This document shows, piece by piece, positions 13,483 through 22,517 of a stretch of DNA of 54,617 bases. Both the position numbers and the translations under genes were made by a program. Source of the DNA: Clostridiales bacterium (lineage in GTDB: Bacteria; Bacillota; Clostridia; Saccharofermentanales; DTU023); assembly GCA_028724525.1 (NCBI GenBank), contig JAQYCV010000023.1, positions 1-54,617 of the forward strand, written 5' to 3'. Position 1 is the stretch's first letter, and the number at the start of each line of letters is the position of its first letter. Under the pieces are notes generated by a model. The model had not been told where the DNA came from and ran no database searches. It worked only from the letters and a program-made list of their open reading frames with translations.

Positions 13483-15074
13483 GATGCACTCTCCTCAAGT
13501 TTTTCGCCGGACATCAAGAGGCCAAATTTGGCAGATGATTCGGTAGCCGGTAAGATGGCGGCAATCTCGCCCTCGTCTACTACAGCAATACGGCCCGCAA
13601 CAGAACGGAGTTCCTCAAGCTCTGAAGACACTATAACAATGGTTGTGCCATTGTCGCGGTTATATTTTTTCAAGGCTTCTAGAACTAATTCTTTAGCACC
13701 TACATCAATGCCACGAGTCGGCTCAGAGACTAAGAGGAGCTTGGGTTGCATACAGAATGCCTTAGCCAAGCAGATTTTTTGCTGGTTACCGCCAGACAGG
13801 TTCTTGACCAGCTGATCGGGACCAGTACATTTAATTTCGAGTTCTTCAATGTACTTTTCAGCAATCTCTGTCATTTTTTTCTCGTCACGTAAGTTAAAGA
13901 ACAAGAATTTTTTGAGTCCAAGGTTCTGAATCTGCATCGCATTAAAGCAAATGTTCCACGAAATAGGCTCATCTAAGAGCAGGCCTACACCTCTCCGATC
14001 TTCGGAAACAAAGGCTATGCCCATCTCTTGTGCCGCTCTGGGGTTGTTTAGGGGGACTTCTTTACCCTGGAAAATAATTTTTCCAAGTGTAGGATAAATT
14101 CCCATAATCCCATTAGAGATACCCAGCTTGCCTTGGCCTGCTAGGCCAGCAATGCCTAAGATCTCACCCTCATATACCGTTAGGTTTACACCATCCACGG
14201 CCTCACCAGGCATGTCCACAAAGAGGTTCTTGAGCTCTAGGATGACGTCTCCATTAGGCTCATATCCCTTTGCATCATGGGCATTTTGGGTATCCATATC
14301 GACGTCGCGCCCCGTCATTAAGCTAGCAATTTCGGGTATGGTAATGTCATCCTTGTCCGCGTCCGCCACGATCAGGCCGTCGCGCATAACCACAACCTGG
14401 TCACACACTTCCATGACTTCACGGAGACGGTGAGAAATAAAGATAATACTGATACCGCTCGCTGACAACTTACGCATTGCTGTCAGCAAGAGTTCAGCTT
14501 CAGACTCGGTTAAGACGGCGGTAGGCTCATCCAAAATCAAGAGCTTAACTTTCTCTTTATTGATTTCGCGGGCAATTTCCAAAAATTGCTTGTAACCTAC
14601 GGGCAACTCTCCCACCATGTTATGAGAGTCTAATTCAATTTCCAGTTTATCAATAGATTCCTGGGCACTTTCATGCATCGTGGGTGCATCTATTTTGTCC
14701 AGTTTCATCTGACGGGTAATTTTCGAAATAGTATTGGGTTTGGTTGGTTCACGGTTAAGCATAACGTTTTCTGCTGCCGTAAAACCTGGTATCAAAGAAA
14801 ATTCCTGATGAACCATACCAATACCGGCCTCTAGAGCATCTGACGTATTTTGGAATTTTACGACCTGACCGTCAATAAGAATTTCTCCTTCATAGCCACC
14901 CGTATCCTGGATGACTGGCATGCCGAAGATGATGTTCATCAGGGTAGATTTGCCTGCGCCATTTTCACCGCACAAGGCTAAGACCTTTCCAGCATCCAAA
15001 GAAAACGAAATATCTTTTAGAACGACATTGCCGCTAAAATCCTTGCTAACATTTCGTACTTCAAGCAAGGCCAT
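13479..15074 (-). CDS. ABC transporter ATP-binding protein, tandem-domain (RbsA/MglA type)
   Basis: A 531-residue protein with two ABC domains in one chain, energising the adjacent permease pair. Domain 1 has an intact Walker A (GENGAGKST, near residue 40) and Walker B (LLILDEPTAVL), but its signature is degenerate (VGYKQFLEIA in place of LSGGQ). Domain 2 has a degenerate Walker A (GLAGQGKLG) but a good signature (LSGGNQQK) and Walker B region (LLLVSEPTRGIDVG). This asymmetry is typical of the sugar/nucleoside class. Start ATG 15074 is preferred over a GTG two codons upstream because AGAGGTG is better spaced for it. Confidence 0.93.
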   Translation of the reverse strand: MALLEVRNVSKDFSGNVVLKDISFSLDAGKVLALCGENGAGKSTLMNIIFGMPVIQDTGGYEGEILIDGQVVKFQNTSDALEAGIGMVHQEFSLIPGFTAAENVMLNREPTKPNTISKITRQMKLDKIDAPTMHESAQESIDKLEIELDSHNMVGELPVGYKQFLEIAREINKEKVKLLILDEPTAVLTESEAELLLTAMRKLSASGISIIFISHRLREVMEVCDQVVVMRDGLIVADADKDDITIPEIASLMTGRDVDMDTQNAHDAKGYEPNGDVILELKNLFVDMPGEAVDGVNLTVYEGEILGIAGLAGQGKLGISNGIMGIYPTLGKIIFQGKEVPLNNPRAAQEMGIAFVSEDRRGVGLLLDEPISWNICFNAMQIQNLGLKKFLFFNLRDEKKMTEIAEKYIEELEIKCTGPDQLVKNLSGGNQQKICLAKAFCMQPKLLLVSEPTRGIDVGAKELVLEALKKYNRDNGTTIVIVSSELEELRSVAGRIAVVDEGEIAAILPATESSAKFGLLMSGEKLEESAS

Positions 15075-15103
15075 AAGCACCTCTTTCTATACGCTTGTTT
15101 CTA

Positions 15104-15135
15104 AAAAGCCCTGCTCCAGTTTGGGCAGGGCTTTT
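15104..15135 (-). terminator. Intra-operon terminator between binding-protein gene and ATPase gene
   Basis: Minus strand AAAAGCCCTGC-(10 nt)-GCAGGGCTTTT followed by TAG: an 11-bp stem whose 3' arm supplies the T-tract. It stands between the binding protein gene (stop 15191) and the ATPase gene (start 15074). Partial read-through would make more binding protein than membrane subunits. Confidence 0.85.
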
Positions 15136-15190
15136 GAACGCATTATTGTTCAAGGATGAAAATCAAAGGACAAATAGCACGAACAAACGA

Positions 15191-16519
15191 CTAATTGCCT
15201 TCGGGTTCCGCTTCGGCTTCCAGTTCTTCCTGGGTCTTAACTTCGTAAGCCATTTCACGATACTTCTGTGGTACCTCTACTTCATCCAGGCCTAAGAAGC
15301 CTTTATCGAAGACATAGAGATCCTGAGAGACAAGGTAGAAGTTTTTCCAGGGTTCAGGCTCATCGCCCGTGGTATTCATGAAGTAACCACCGGTCCACTT
15401 ACAACCAGGAGTGTACTCTTCAAAGCAAGCGAGAATATCTTCTGGCTTGAAGGTCTCAGTTTCCGGATCCTTCTCATACTCGCCTTCAACAACCCGCTTA
15501 CCAAATTCACCTAAACCAGCAGTGCAGGTAAAGCCAAAAGAGTAGGCCCAAGTACCCATATGTTCGCCACCGCCAGCTTTAACGACGGCCTCTTCAACCT
15601 TCTTTAAAATGGCCGGCCAGTCACCAGCAACATCTTTGAGCTCAATGCCAAAGGCACCAGGATAGCCCATGAGGGGACTAGGAAGGTCCGCTTCAATAAA
15701 GAAAGCTCCGAGTTCAGCGACTTTTTTCAACATAGGCTCAGTCTCTGCATCATTGGTGCAGAAGAAAGCCGTATCCGTCCCATATTTATCTACCCAAGCA
15801 TTCATGTGCTCGAGGATAAATTGTTGAGCGCCTGGAATACCAATATCAGACATGGGGTCAGGTGCAGTCTCATCAGCAAAGTCAATACCCAGTTCTTCGC
15901 AAGCTGCGGCTAAAATGGCATGGCGCTGAGCCATAATTTCTTGACTTAAGTGACGAGGGAAAGATACGTGAACAAAAGTCTTTGCGCCTAATTCTTTAGC
16001 AGCATAGGGCATAAGGTAACCCTGGCCAACTTTATCAACGGATACGCAGTAGTCTGCGGCAGGGGTAATGACGGTTGGGTCTTCATGAGACTCACCCGCT
16101 AAAAGCAGGATATCATCACGGAATTCGCGAATCTGATTGAAAGCGGCAGCTGTGCCAGGAACAGCTTGGTTGACCACAATAACCTTCATGAGAGGGTCAT
16201 CAGCCAGACCAACAATTTGAGAGATTGTCGTTTCTTGCTCAGACATAAAGTTGTCGGGATAGGTCAGGTGAGTAATCATACCACCTGATTTACTGTCACC
16301 ATACCGGCGGATTAATTCTTCTGCACCACGCAGGTCATCTTCACTCTGCGAAACAGTACCAGTTACCAGGCCAATATGGAATTCAGCTTCAGTGCCGTCC
16401 CAGTCTGGAACATCCTTAAGAGATTTGGCCTCTTCTTCTTCAGCAAACATGAGCGTTGGGGCCGCGAAAACACCTAGTAATAGGACTAGGGCTAACAGCA
16501 GGCTGATTCTCTTCTTCAT
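15191..16519 (-). CDS. Secreted substrate-binding protein, DUF3798 type
   Basis: A 442-residue exported protein. After the signal peptide (KKRISLLLALVLLLGVFAAP, cleavage likely near MFAEEE) come FHIGLVTGTVSQSEDDLRGA and YGDSKSGG, which I recognise as the DUF3798 family, related to periplasmic binding proteins. No lipobox Cys is present, so attachment to the membrane is not obvious. The acidic C-terminus (QEELEAEAEPEGN) is unusual. It is first in the operon with an ATPase and two permeases. Start ATG 16519 is chosen for GGAGG 6 nt upstream and for the signal peptide; an upstream ATG at 16564 lacks both. Ligand is unknown; sugar, nucleoside or nicotinate-like compounds are guesses. Confidence 0.85.
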   Translation of the reverse strand: MKKRISLLLALVLLLGVFAAPTLMFAEEEEAKSLKDVPDWDGTEAEFHIGLVTGTVSQSEDDLRGAEELIRRYGDSKSGGMITHLTYPDNFMSEQETTISQIVGLADDPLMKVIVVNQAVPGTAAAFNQIREFRDDILLLAGESHEDPTVITPAADYCVSVDKVGQGYLMPYAAKELGAKTFVHVSFPRHLSQEIMAQRHAILAAACEELGIDFADETAPDPMSDIGIPGAQQFILEHMNAWVDKYGTDTAFFCTNDAETEPMLKKVAELGAFFIEADLPSPLMGYPGAFGIELKDVAGDWPAILKKVEEAVVKAGGGEHMGTWAYSFGFTCTAGLGEFGKRVVEGEYEKDPETETFKPEDILACFEEYTPGCKWTGGYFMNTTGDEPEPWKNFYLVSQDLYVFDKGFLGLDEVEVPQKYREMAYEVKTQEELEAEAEPEGN

Positions 16520-16599
16520 AATGTACCTCCATAATATATTTTTGCATTTCGCATATTTATGCATCTATCTAGCTAAGAGCGAAACACAAGCTTTCACAG

Positions 16600-16629
16600 A
16601 TATTACAACAGAGTTAAAGATATTGTCAA
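16600..16629 (-). promoter_or_regulatory. Sigma-A promoter for the DUF3798 ABC transporter operon
   Basis: Minus strand -35 TTGACA (16624-16629), 18-bp spacer, -10 TAATAT (16600-16605). The leader of about 75 nt holds the palindrome GCATATTTATGC (16551-16562), a possible operator between start site and ribosome binding site. Confidence 0.75.
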
Positions 16630-16794
16630 TCAGTCGCACAATTTATTTGACTGTTCGGGGCATCTTTTTAGTGTTTCTATCTAGCATTTGTAGTGTTAGT
16701 AATTTTGCATGATTTTTAATACATTTTATGCTTATCATCCCACTTATAATTTAAGAAGAAGTTGAATATAAAGCATCCGTGAGGCATCTAGATT

Positions 16795-18276
16795 TTATGC
16801 GTGAGCAGAACCTGCCTGGTCAGCAAGCATCTTCTCCTTGAGTTCCCAAAGGTCATAGGACAAATCAACATAGTAGATTTGGGGATTTTCAAAACGTCGG
16901 ATGGAATCCCAGAGTCTTGCCAACTCCGCTTGACAACGCTGTCTCGCCGCCTCCAGGCCACCACTCTCATACACATATTCACCTTTAACAAAGATGGGCT
17001 TGAGCATCTTGACTGCTTCAAAATTGGTCAGTGTCTTCTGTTTCCAGGTATGGAGGGGATCAAAGATCGTATAGGGATGAATGGATTCAATCTCCTCGCC
17101 TTCCAAGCTAATGAGGTCGGCTAGAGCATAACCGGTTTCCTTGTCATAGAAACGCCACACCTCTTTGCTACCAGGGTTAGTAATTTTTTCTGGATTATCC
17201 GAGAATTTCATACGGGCCAGGGGTTTACCATCCTGATAAACTGCGGACAACTTATATACCCCACCGAAAACCGGCTCGGACTTAGAAGTAATGAGGCGCT
17301 CCCCTACCCCAAAGGAATTTACTTCCGCACCTTGGCGTAAGATCTCCTGAATGGTGTATTCATCCATGGAATTGGACAGGGTGATACCGCAGTCCTCCAA
17401 ACCATTAGCATCCAACATTTTCCGGGCTTCCATACTCAGATAGGTCAGGTCACCAGAGTCAATGCGGATAGCCCGGAGTCTCTTCCCCATGGGTTCCAAG
17501 ACTTCCTTAGCGATACGGATCGCATTGGGAACACCAGAGTGCAGAGTATTGTAAGTATCTACTAAGAGCTGGCAGTTATCCGGGTAGTTGAGGGCATAAG
17601 CCTTAAAGGCTTCATACTCCGTAGGAAAGCATTGAACCCAGGAGTGGGCCATAGTTCCTAGGGGCAGAATGCCGAATTGCTGGCCTGCCAAAGTACAGGA
17701 AGTGCCAGCAACACCCCCAATATAAGCCGCACGGGCTCCCATGACAGAGGCATCATAACCCTGAGCCCGGCGGGCACCAAATTCCATAACCGGTCTGCCC
17801 TGGGCAGCTCGCACAATCCGGGTAGACTTGGTTGCAATCAAAGATTGATGATTAATGGTGAGGAGCAACATCGTTTCTACCATTTGAGCCTGAGGCAAAG
17901 GCCCTCTGACCTTTACAATCGGTTCACCAGGAAAGATAGGCATACCCTCCTCAAAGGCCCAAACATCACAAGCAAATTTAAAGTGGGCGAGGTAGTTTAA
18001 AAACTCTTCAGAAAATGTGTTGAGCGACCGGAGATAGGCGATATCTTCACTAGAAAAACTTAAGTTGGCTAGATAATCAATTGCTTGCTCCAGACCAGCC
18101 ATAATGGCATATCCGCCATTTTCGGGAACAGAACGGAAGAAAAGATCAAAAATAACAATTTGATCTTTCAAGCCTAATTGTAAATAACCATTGGACATGG
18201 TTAGCTCATAAAAGTCTGTTAGCATAGAAACATTGCGTTCGCTAAGACTAAATTTAGATGAAGAATGATTCGTCAT
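16795..18276 (-). CDS. pncB: Nicotinate phosphoribosyltransferase
   Basis: A 493-residue enzyme of NAD salvage, joining nicotinate and PRPP (with ATP) to give nicotinate mononucleotide. The N-terminus MLTDFYELTMSNGYLQ, the middle EFGARRAQGYDASVMGARAAYIGG, the conserved THSW-like segment MAHSWVQCFPTEYEAF and the C-terminal IRIDSGDLTYLS and FGVGERL are family hallmarks. Length fits the bacterial type. The ribosome binding site upstream of ATG 18276 is weak. It is flanked by truA and the DUF3798 transporter; the transporter has its own promoter, so co-regulation is not proven. Confidence 0.96.
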   Translation of the reverse strand: MTNHSSSKFSLSERNVSMLTDFYELTMSNGYLQLGLKDQIVIFDLFFRSVPENGGYAIMAGLEQAIDYLANLSFSSEDIAYLRSLNTFSEEFLNYLAHFKFACDVWAFEEGMPIFPGEPIVKVRGPLPQAQMVETMLLLTINHQSLIATKSTRIVRAAQGRPVMEFGARRAQGYDASVMGARAAYIGGVAGTSCTLAGQQFGILPLGTMAHSWVQCFPTEYEAFKAYALNYPDNCQLLVDTYNTLHSGVPNAIRIAKEVLEPMGKRLRAIRIDSGDLTYLSMEARKMLDANGLEDCGITLSNSMDEYTIQEILRQGAEVNSFGVGERLITSKSEPVFGGVYKLSAVYQDGKPLARMKFSDNPEKITNPGSKEVWRFYDKETGYALADLISLEGEEIESIHPYTIFDPLHTWKQKTLTNFEAVKMLKPIFVKGEYVYESGGLEAARQRCQAELARLWDSIRRFENPQIYYVDLSYDLWELKEKMLADQAGSAHA

Positions 18277-18349
18277 GATTTGTCATAACCAGCTTTCTTT
18301 GTTTGATCTATTTTATGCTTTTGCCATTGAAATAGCCAATTAAAAAGCC

Positions 18350-19222
18350 TTAGACAAGGCGGATTTGCTGCCAGAGGCTTGACCGATCCGCCTGGACTAG
18401 GACCTGATAATCGTCTAAACCATCTCCCCCAAAAACCGGCTGAGGATAAAAAACCCGCTCCAAACAGAGGCCTTGGGCTGGCATGGTCTTGCCCAGAATT
18501 TTGCGATTTTTTTGTAGCAGAGCCTCCTGGACAGCCCCAAGATCTAATTTACCCTGGCCTACATAGCTGAGAGTCCCTGCCAAAATCCTCACCTGATGAT
18601 AGAGGAAGGCCGGACCTAAACATACCATGTTAAGAACAGGACTTTGAGGATCCGGTATAATTTCTAAGCGGTCCAGCCTTCTTAGAGTCTTGCGAACAAC
18701 CGAGCCTTGATCCATAAAGGCAGTAAAATCATGGTCTCCACATAAATAATCCGCCACCTCCTGCATGGCTACGAGGTCCAATTTTTGAGGCAGGTGGCAG
18801 GTCAGATGAGCTAAGAGAGCAGAGCCTGACTGATGATTAAAAAAACGATAAACATAGAGTTTGCCACAGGCCTTATGTCGCGCATTAAAGTCGGGAGTAA
18901 CAGCTTTTATATCCCGCACGCGAATAGTATCCGGCAAGTAGGCGTTGAGGGCACGGGGCAGGCGGTCTGGAGGGATGGCGGACCGGGTAGCAAAGTTTGA
19001 AACATGTCCCCGGGCCGAAACGCCCGCATCTGTACGAGAGGATCCCTGAAAGTGTAGGTCTTCTCCCGTGAGTTCATGCCAAGCGGTACGCAAAGTCGCC
19101 TGCACGGTCAAGGCATTGGCCTGATCTTGCCAGCCATGAAATCCTGCACCCGTGTACGCCAACAAGAGAGCATAGTATTTCAGAGGATGATCTGTGAACT
19201 TTATCTGACCTGTGTGTCCCAT
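18350..19222 (-). CDS. truA: tRNA pseudouridine(38-40) synthase
   Basis: A 290-residue enzyme that isomerises uridines 38-40 in the anticodon arm of tRNAs to pseudouridine. The catalytic Asp lies in GSSRTDAGVSARGHVSNF; further motifs are YTGAGFHGWQ near the N-terminus, NARHKACGKLYVYRF and FLYHQVRILAGTLSYVGQGKL. Start ATG 19222 is chosen because the sequence upstream of it is not conserved and AGGGAT lies about 7 nt before it; the gene then overlaps ecfT by 22 bp. truA after ecfT is the usual Firmicutes order, but rplM and rpsI, which often follow, are absent here. Confidence 0.95.
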   Translation of the reverse strand: MGHTGQIKFTDHPLKYYALLLAYTGAGFHGWQDQANALTVQATLRTAWHELTGEDLHFQGSSRTDAGVSARGHVSNFATRSAIPPDRLPRALNAYLPDTIRVRDIKAVTPDFNARHKACGKLYVYRFFNHQSGSALLAHLTCHLPQKLDLVAMQEVADYLCGDHDFTAFMDQGSVVRKTLRRLDRLEIIPDPQSPVLNMVCLGPAFLYHQVRILAGTLSYVGQGKLDLGAVQEALLQKNRKILGKTMPAQGLCLERVFYPQPVFGGDGLDDYQVLVQADRSSLWQQIRLV

Positions 19223-20019
19223 ACTACTATCCCTATTAGCGAGGCCATAAAAATTAGGAAGAAGATCCAATCCTGCGTTTGCAGAAGCAGGGGGTGAAGT
19301 TTACCGCGGCGGATATCGGAGCGGTAGGCTCTGGCTTCCATAGCTTCTGCCAAAACTTCTGCTTGGCGGAAAGAAGAAATAAAAAGAGGGACCATAACTG
19401 CAACCAGGCCCTTCAAGCGAAGGAGCAAACCACCCGTATCATAGTTGGCTCCACGTGAAGATTGAGCCTTCATTAGATTATCCGTTTCAGCCATTAAACT
19501 AGGAATATAGCGCAGGGCGATAGACATCATCATACCCATATCTTGAACTGGCAAACCCAGCTTACTTAAGGGAGACAAGAGGCTAGTGATGGCGTTGCTC
19601 AGTTCCATAGCAGTAGTCGTCAGGCTTAAGAAAAGGTTAGAGACAAAAATTAAAGCCGATATCCTCAAGGTCATCACCCAGGCATTGGTCAAACTCTGCT
19701 GAGAAATTTTCAAGAAGCGCCAGTGAAATATCAAGGGATCACCCGCTTCCGTGACAAAAAGATTGATTAAGAAAGCTAAGATGAGGAGGGGTAGGAGAGG
19801 TTTCAACGTAGCCAGAGCCTCCCGCAAGTGAATTTTGGATAAGCTAAGACAAATGACTGCTAATAAGTTTAGAGCTAAGATACCCCAAGGAGATTTTGTG
19901 ATAATCACCACTATAATAAAGGCTAATAAAGCGAGAAACTTCATGCGGGGATCCCGCTTATGAAGAAAAGAATCAAGGGCAATATATTGGCCAAAATTTG
20001 TATTTTCAAACATACCCAT
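19201..20019 (-). CDS. ecfT: ECF transporter T component
   Basis: The 272-residue membrane scaffold of an energy-coupling-factor importer. About five to six hydrophobic segments are visible, followed by the two coupling-helix motifs with the Ala-Arg-Gly/Ala signature: AQSSRGA (near 185) and AMEARAY (near 229), which contact the two ATPase domains. The gene begins 1 nt after the fused ATPase gene ends. No S component (vitamin-binding subunit) is in the window, as expected of a group II module serving several unlinked S proteins. Confidence 0.95.
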   Translation of the reverse strand: MGMFENTNFGQYIALDSFLHKRDPRMKFLALLAFIIVVIITKSPWGILALNLLAVICLSLSKIHLREALATLKPLLPLLILAFLINLFVTEAGDPLIFHWRFLKISQQSLTNAWVMTLRISALIFVSNLFLSLTTTAMELSNAITSLLSPLSKLGLPVQDMGMMMSIALRYIPSLMAETDNLMKAQSSRGANYDTGGLLLRLKGLVAVMVPLFISSFRQAEVLAEAMEARAYRSDIRRGKLHPLLLQTQDWIFFLIFMASLIGIVVWDTQVR

Positions 20020-20020
20020 G

Positions 20021-21814
20021 CTACGCCTCTTCTAGGCCTTCATTTCCAAGGGCTAAGGCCGATTGAAGCTGGCTACTAGCCTCCTGGAGGCTCATAAAAT
20101 TCAGGTCTAGACCTGAAGCCTGAGATAAATTATGAGAAAAGCGAAGACTGGCCGGCAGAGCCAGACCCGACTGAGCGAGAAGGTCTGCTTGACTAAAAAT
20201 GATCTCAGGCTTATCAATCGCCAAGATTCTACCCTGGGCCATAACAGCAATACGGTCTGCTAAATAGGCCGCATCCTCCATATTATGGGTAACCATCACG
20301 ATGGTCTTGCCCTTACGATTGAGGGCCTTAATTTCATCTAGCATCGCCTGCCGAGCTAGGGGGTCTAGGCCAGCCGCCGGCTCATCTAAAACTAAGACTT
20401 CAGGCTGCATGGCTAAAACACCTGCGATAGCAACCCGCCGTTGCTGACCACCTGATAACTCAAAGGGAGACCGGTCCAAAAGATCAGGATCCAAGTCCAG
20501 TAGCTCTGCAACTTCTCGGATCCGGGCACTAATCTCTTCTTCAGCTAATTTTTGTTGACGCAAGCCAAATGCAATATCCTCCGCTACGGTCTCTGCAAAG
20601 AGCTGTTTCTCCGGATATTGGAAAACCAGGCCAACCAATTGGCGAATTTTGATCAGATCTTCCTTAACCCGGCTGTCGTAACCCAAAACCTTTACCCAGC
20701 CTGTCTGCGCTCTATATATACCATTTAGGTGAGAAATCAGGGTGGATTTGCCAGAACCTGAATGCCCACAAAGCACAAAGATCTCTCCCTGCCGGATCTG
20801 TAGATTAATCTCATGTAGGACCTGCTGAGGCCTGCTAGATTTAGGGTTATAGCTATAGGATAGATCTTTTATTTCAATAAAGGACTCTTGTGTTGGGCTA
20901 GCAGAGGGCTCTTGATCCACTAGGAGGCCCTCCTTGCCAAGACTAGATAATTTACCTGTATCCATCAGCTTTATTAAATCAGCTAAATTATTTGCGAGAT
21001 CTTCTGCCGTTTCTGGATAAGCTAAAGCAGGAACCCAAGGCAAAAGTTCGTGATAGAGTCCTAAATAGAAGGGTAAGACTAAATTTTCTTGTGTTAAGCG
21101 GTCGGGTTGCGCGAAGATCTCACGGGGACTGCCAGACAGAACTAGCTTGCCACGACTTAGGACAAAAACTTGGTCGGCCCGCATTGCCTCTTCCATATTG
21201 TGAGTAATATTGATGAGGGTGAGACCTTCCGTCCGGCAAAGCTCAGTTACAAAATCCATCAAATCCTGAGCAGCCTGGGGATCCAGCATAGAGGTTGATT
21301 CATCTAAAACCAGGCAGGTCGGATGCATGGCCAATACGCCGGCCACACTTAACTTTTGCTTTTGACCGCCCGATAAGTGTTGAGGCGACATTTTGGCATA
21401 AGGGGTCAAGCCCACTCTAGCTAAGGCATCCTGAACACGGGACTGAATCTCTGTCGTTGATAGACCCAGGTTTTCAGGGCCAAAAGCGACATCTTCCTCA
21501 AGACTAGAGGCCACAATCTGATCGTCAGGATTTTGAAAAACCATGCCACAAGTTCTACGGATCTCGTAAACCGCCTCCATGCTGGAAGCTGTAAGGCCTG
21601 CTATAGAGACCTGACCTTGGTCAGGCAAAATAAGGGCATTGCATAGCCGAGCAAAAGTAGACTTACCAGACCCATTATGGCCAATAATAGCAACATGCTG
21701 GCCCCGCCTAACCGCTAAACTTAAATCTTCTATGGCGCGAATTTCTTGTTGATCTGATTGGTAAGCAAAGCTTACATCAGTGAAACAAACCATATCCTTA
21801 GACAGATTAGTCAA
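20021..21814 (-). CDS. ECF transporter ATPase, EcfA1-EcfA2 fused in one chain
   Basis: A 597-residue protein holding two complete ABC domains, normally separate ecfA1 and ecfA2 products. Domain 1 (about 8-240): Walker A GHNGSGKST 45-53, Q-loop VFQNPDDQ, LSGGQ 147-151, Walker B CLVLDESTSMLDP. A linker of about 70 residues (240-310) follows. Domain 2 (about 312-545): Walker A GHSGSGKST 350-358, Q-loop VFQYPEKQLF, LSGGQ 453-457, Walker B VLVLDEPAAGLDP. Both sites look catalytically intact, and the Q-loops match A1 and A2 types respectively. The likely start is TTG 21814 with AAGGGAAGAAG upstream; ATG 21793 is an alternative. No stop codon interrupts the linker. Gene order after rplQ and before ecfT is that of standard ecfA1-ecfA2. 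Confidence 0.93.
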   Translation of the reverse strand: MTNLSKDMVCFTDVSFAYQSDQQEIRAIEDLSLAVRRGQHVAIIGHNGSGKSTFARLCNALILPDQGQVSIAGLTASSMEAVYEIRRTCGMVFQNPDDQIVASSLEEDVAFGPENLGLSTTEIQSRVQDALARVGLTPYAKMSPQHLSGGQKQKLSVAGVLAMHPTCLVLDESTSMLDPQAAQDLMDFVTELCRTEGLTLINITHNMEEAMRADQVFVLSRGKLVLSGSPREIFAQPDRLTQENLVLPFYLGLYHELLPWVPALAYPETAEDLANNLADLIKLMDTGKLSSLGKEGLLVDQEPSASPTQESFIEIKDLSYSYNPKSSRPQQVLHEINLQIRQGEIFVLCGHSGSGKSTLISHLNGIYRAQTGWVKVLGYDSRVKEDLIKIRQLVGLVFQYPEKQLFAETVAEDIAFGLRQQKLAEEEISARIREVAELLDLDPDLLDRSPFELSGGQQRRVAIAGVLAMQPEVLVLDEPAAGLDPLARQAMLDEIKALNRKGKTIVMVTHNMEDAAYLADRIAVMAQGRILAIDKPEIIFSQADLLAQSGLALPASLRFSHNLSQASGLDLNFMSLQEASSQLQSALALGNEGLEEA

Positions 21815-21900
21815 GTCTTCTTCCCTTCAAAACAGATCATAAGCCAAGCCACTCCAGTTTCAGTTGACCAGACCGGGGGTAGGCACTAGGCAGGTTTAGA

Positions 21901-21926
21901 AAAGGGCATCTCAAGAGATGCCCTTT
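21901..21926 (-). terminator. Hairpin closing the ribosomal protein supercluster
   Basis: A perfect 11-bp stem AAAGGGCATCT / AGATGCCCTTT with a 4-nt loop, 37 nt past the rplQ stop; the 3' arm ends in TTT. It probably terminates most alpha-operon transcripts before the ECF genes. Confidence 0.75.
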
Positions 21927-21963
21927 AATCAAAAATAATCTTATTAGGCTGTACGAGGTAAAA

Positions 21964-22488
21964 CTAGACGAGTTCCAGTCTAACCATATGGGCACCGTCG
22001 CCACGGCGAGCGCCTAATTTAACGATTCGCGTATAACCGCCCTGCCGCTCTTGATAACGGGGAGCAATTTCATTAAAGAGATGGTTGACAGTATTCAGAC
22101 GTTTGCCATTCTCATCCTTCATCTCATACATATAGGCCAGCATTTGGCGTCTGGCGGCCAGACGAGAGGGATGGTCAACCTGAACCAGCTTACTAGCCAC
22201 TTCACGCTGTACGACGTCATAATGAGCGCCAGACTTAGAAGAACGGGACTCCAAGAGTTTCTTGCCCTTCCCATCTAATTTGGCAGTAGAAACTTTGACC
22301 TCTTTACTGTCATAGTTCTTATGTTCTTTAATTGCTAGGGTAATAAGACGCTCGGCAATCTTTTGCACTTCCTCAGCACGAGCTTCTGTAGTCGTCAAAT
22401 GTCCATGAACAATAAAGGACGTGACTTGATTCTTTAAAATAGCACGTCTTTGGTCAGACTTACGACTAAGCTTTCTGTATCCAGACAT
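21964..22488 (-). CDS. rplQ: Large subunit ribosomal protein L17 with internal insertion
   Basis: A 174-residue L17, which sits near the peptide exit region of the 50S subunit. The ends match the family ([36 protein letters not shown]), but the usual length is about 115-130. The extra about 50 residues lie between roughly 57 and 108, rich in Lys and Ser and ending before [14 protein letters not shown]. It is the last gene of the alpha operon, 29 nt after rpoA. Confidence 0.96.
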   Translation of the reverse strand: MSGYRKLSRKSDQRRAILKNQVTSFIVHGHLTTTEARAEEVQKIAERLITLAIKEHKNYDSKEVKVSTAKLDGKGKKLLESRSSKSGAHYDVVQREVASKLVQVDHPSRLAARRQMLAYMYEMKDENGKRLNTVNHLFNEIAPRYQERQGGYTRIVKLGARRGDGAHMVRLELV

Positions 22489-22517
22489 TTATATCTTCCT
22501 CCAACGCGGGGGTCCGC

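Noticed and set aside
13479-15074. Loss of function in the tandem ATPase because Walker A of domain 2 and the signature of domain 1 are degenerate
   Set aside because: This asymmetry is the usual state in the RbsA/MglA class.
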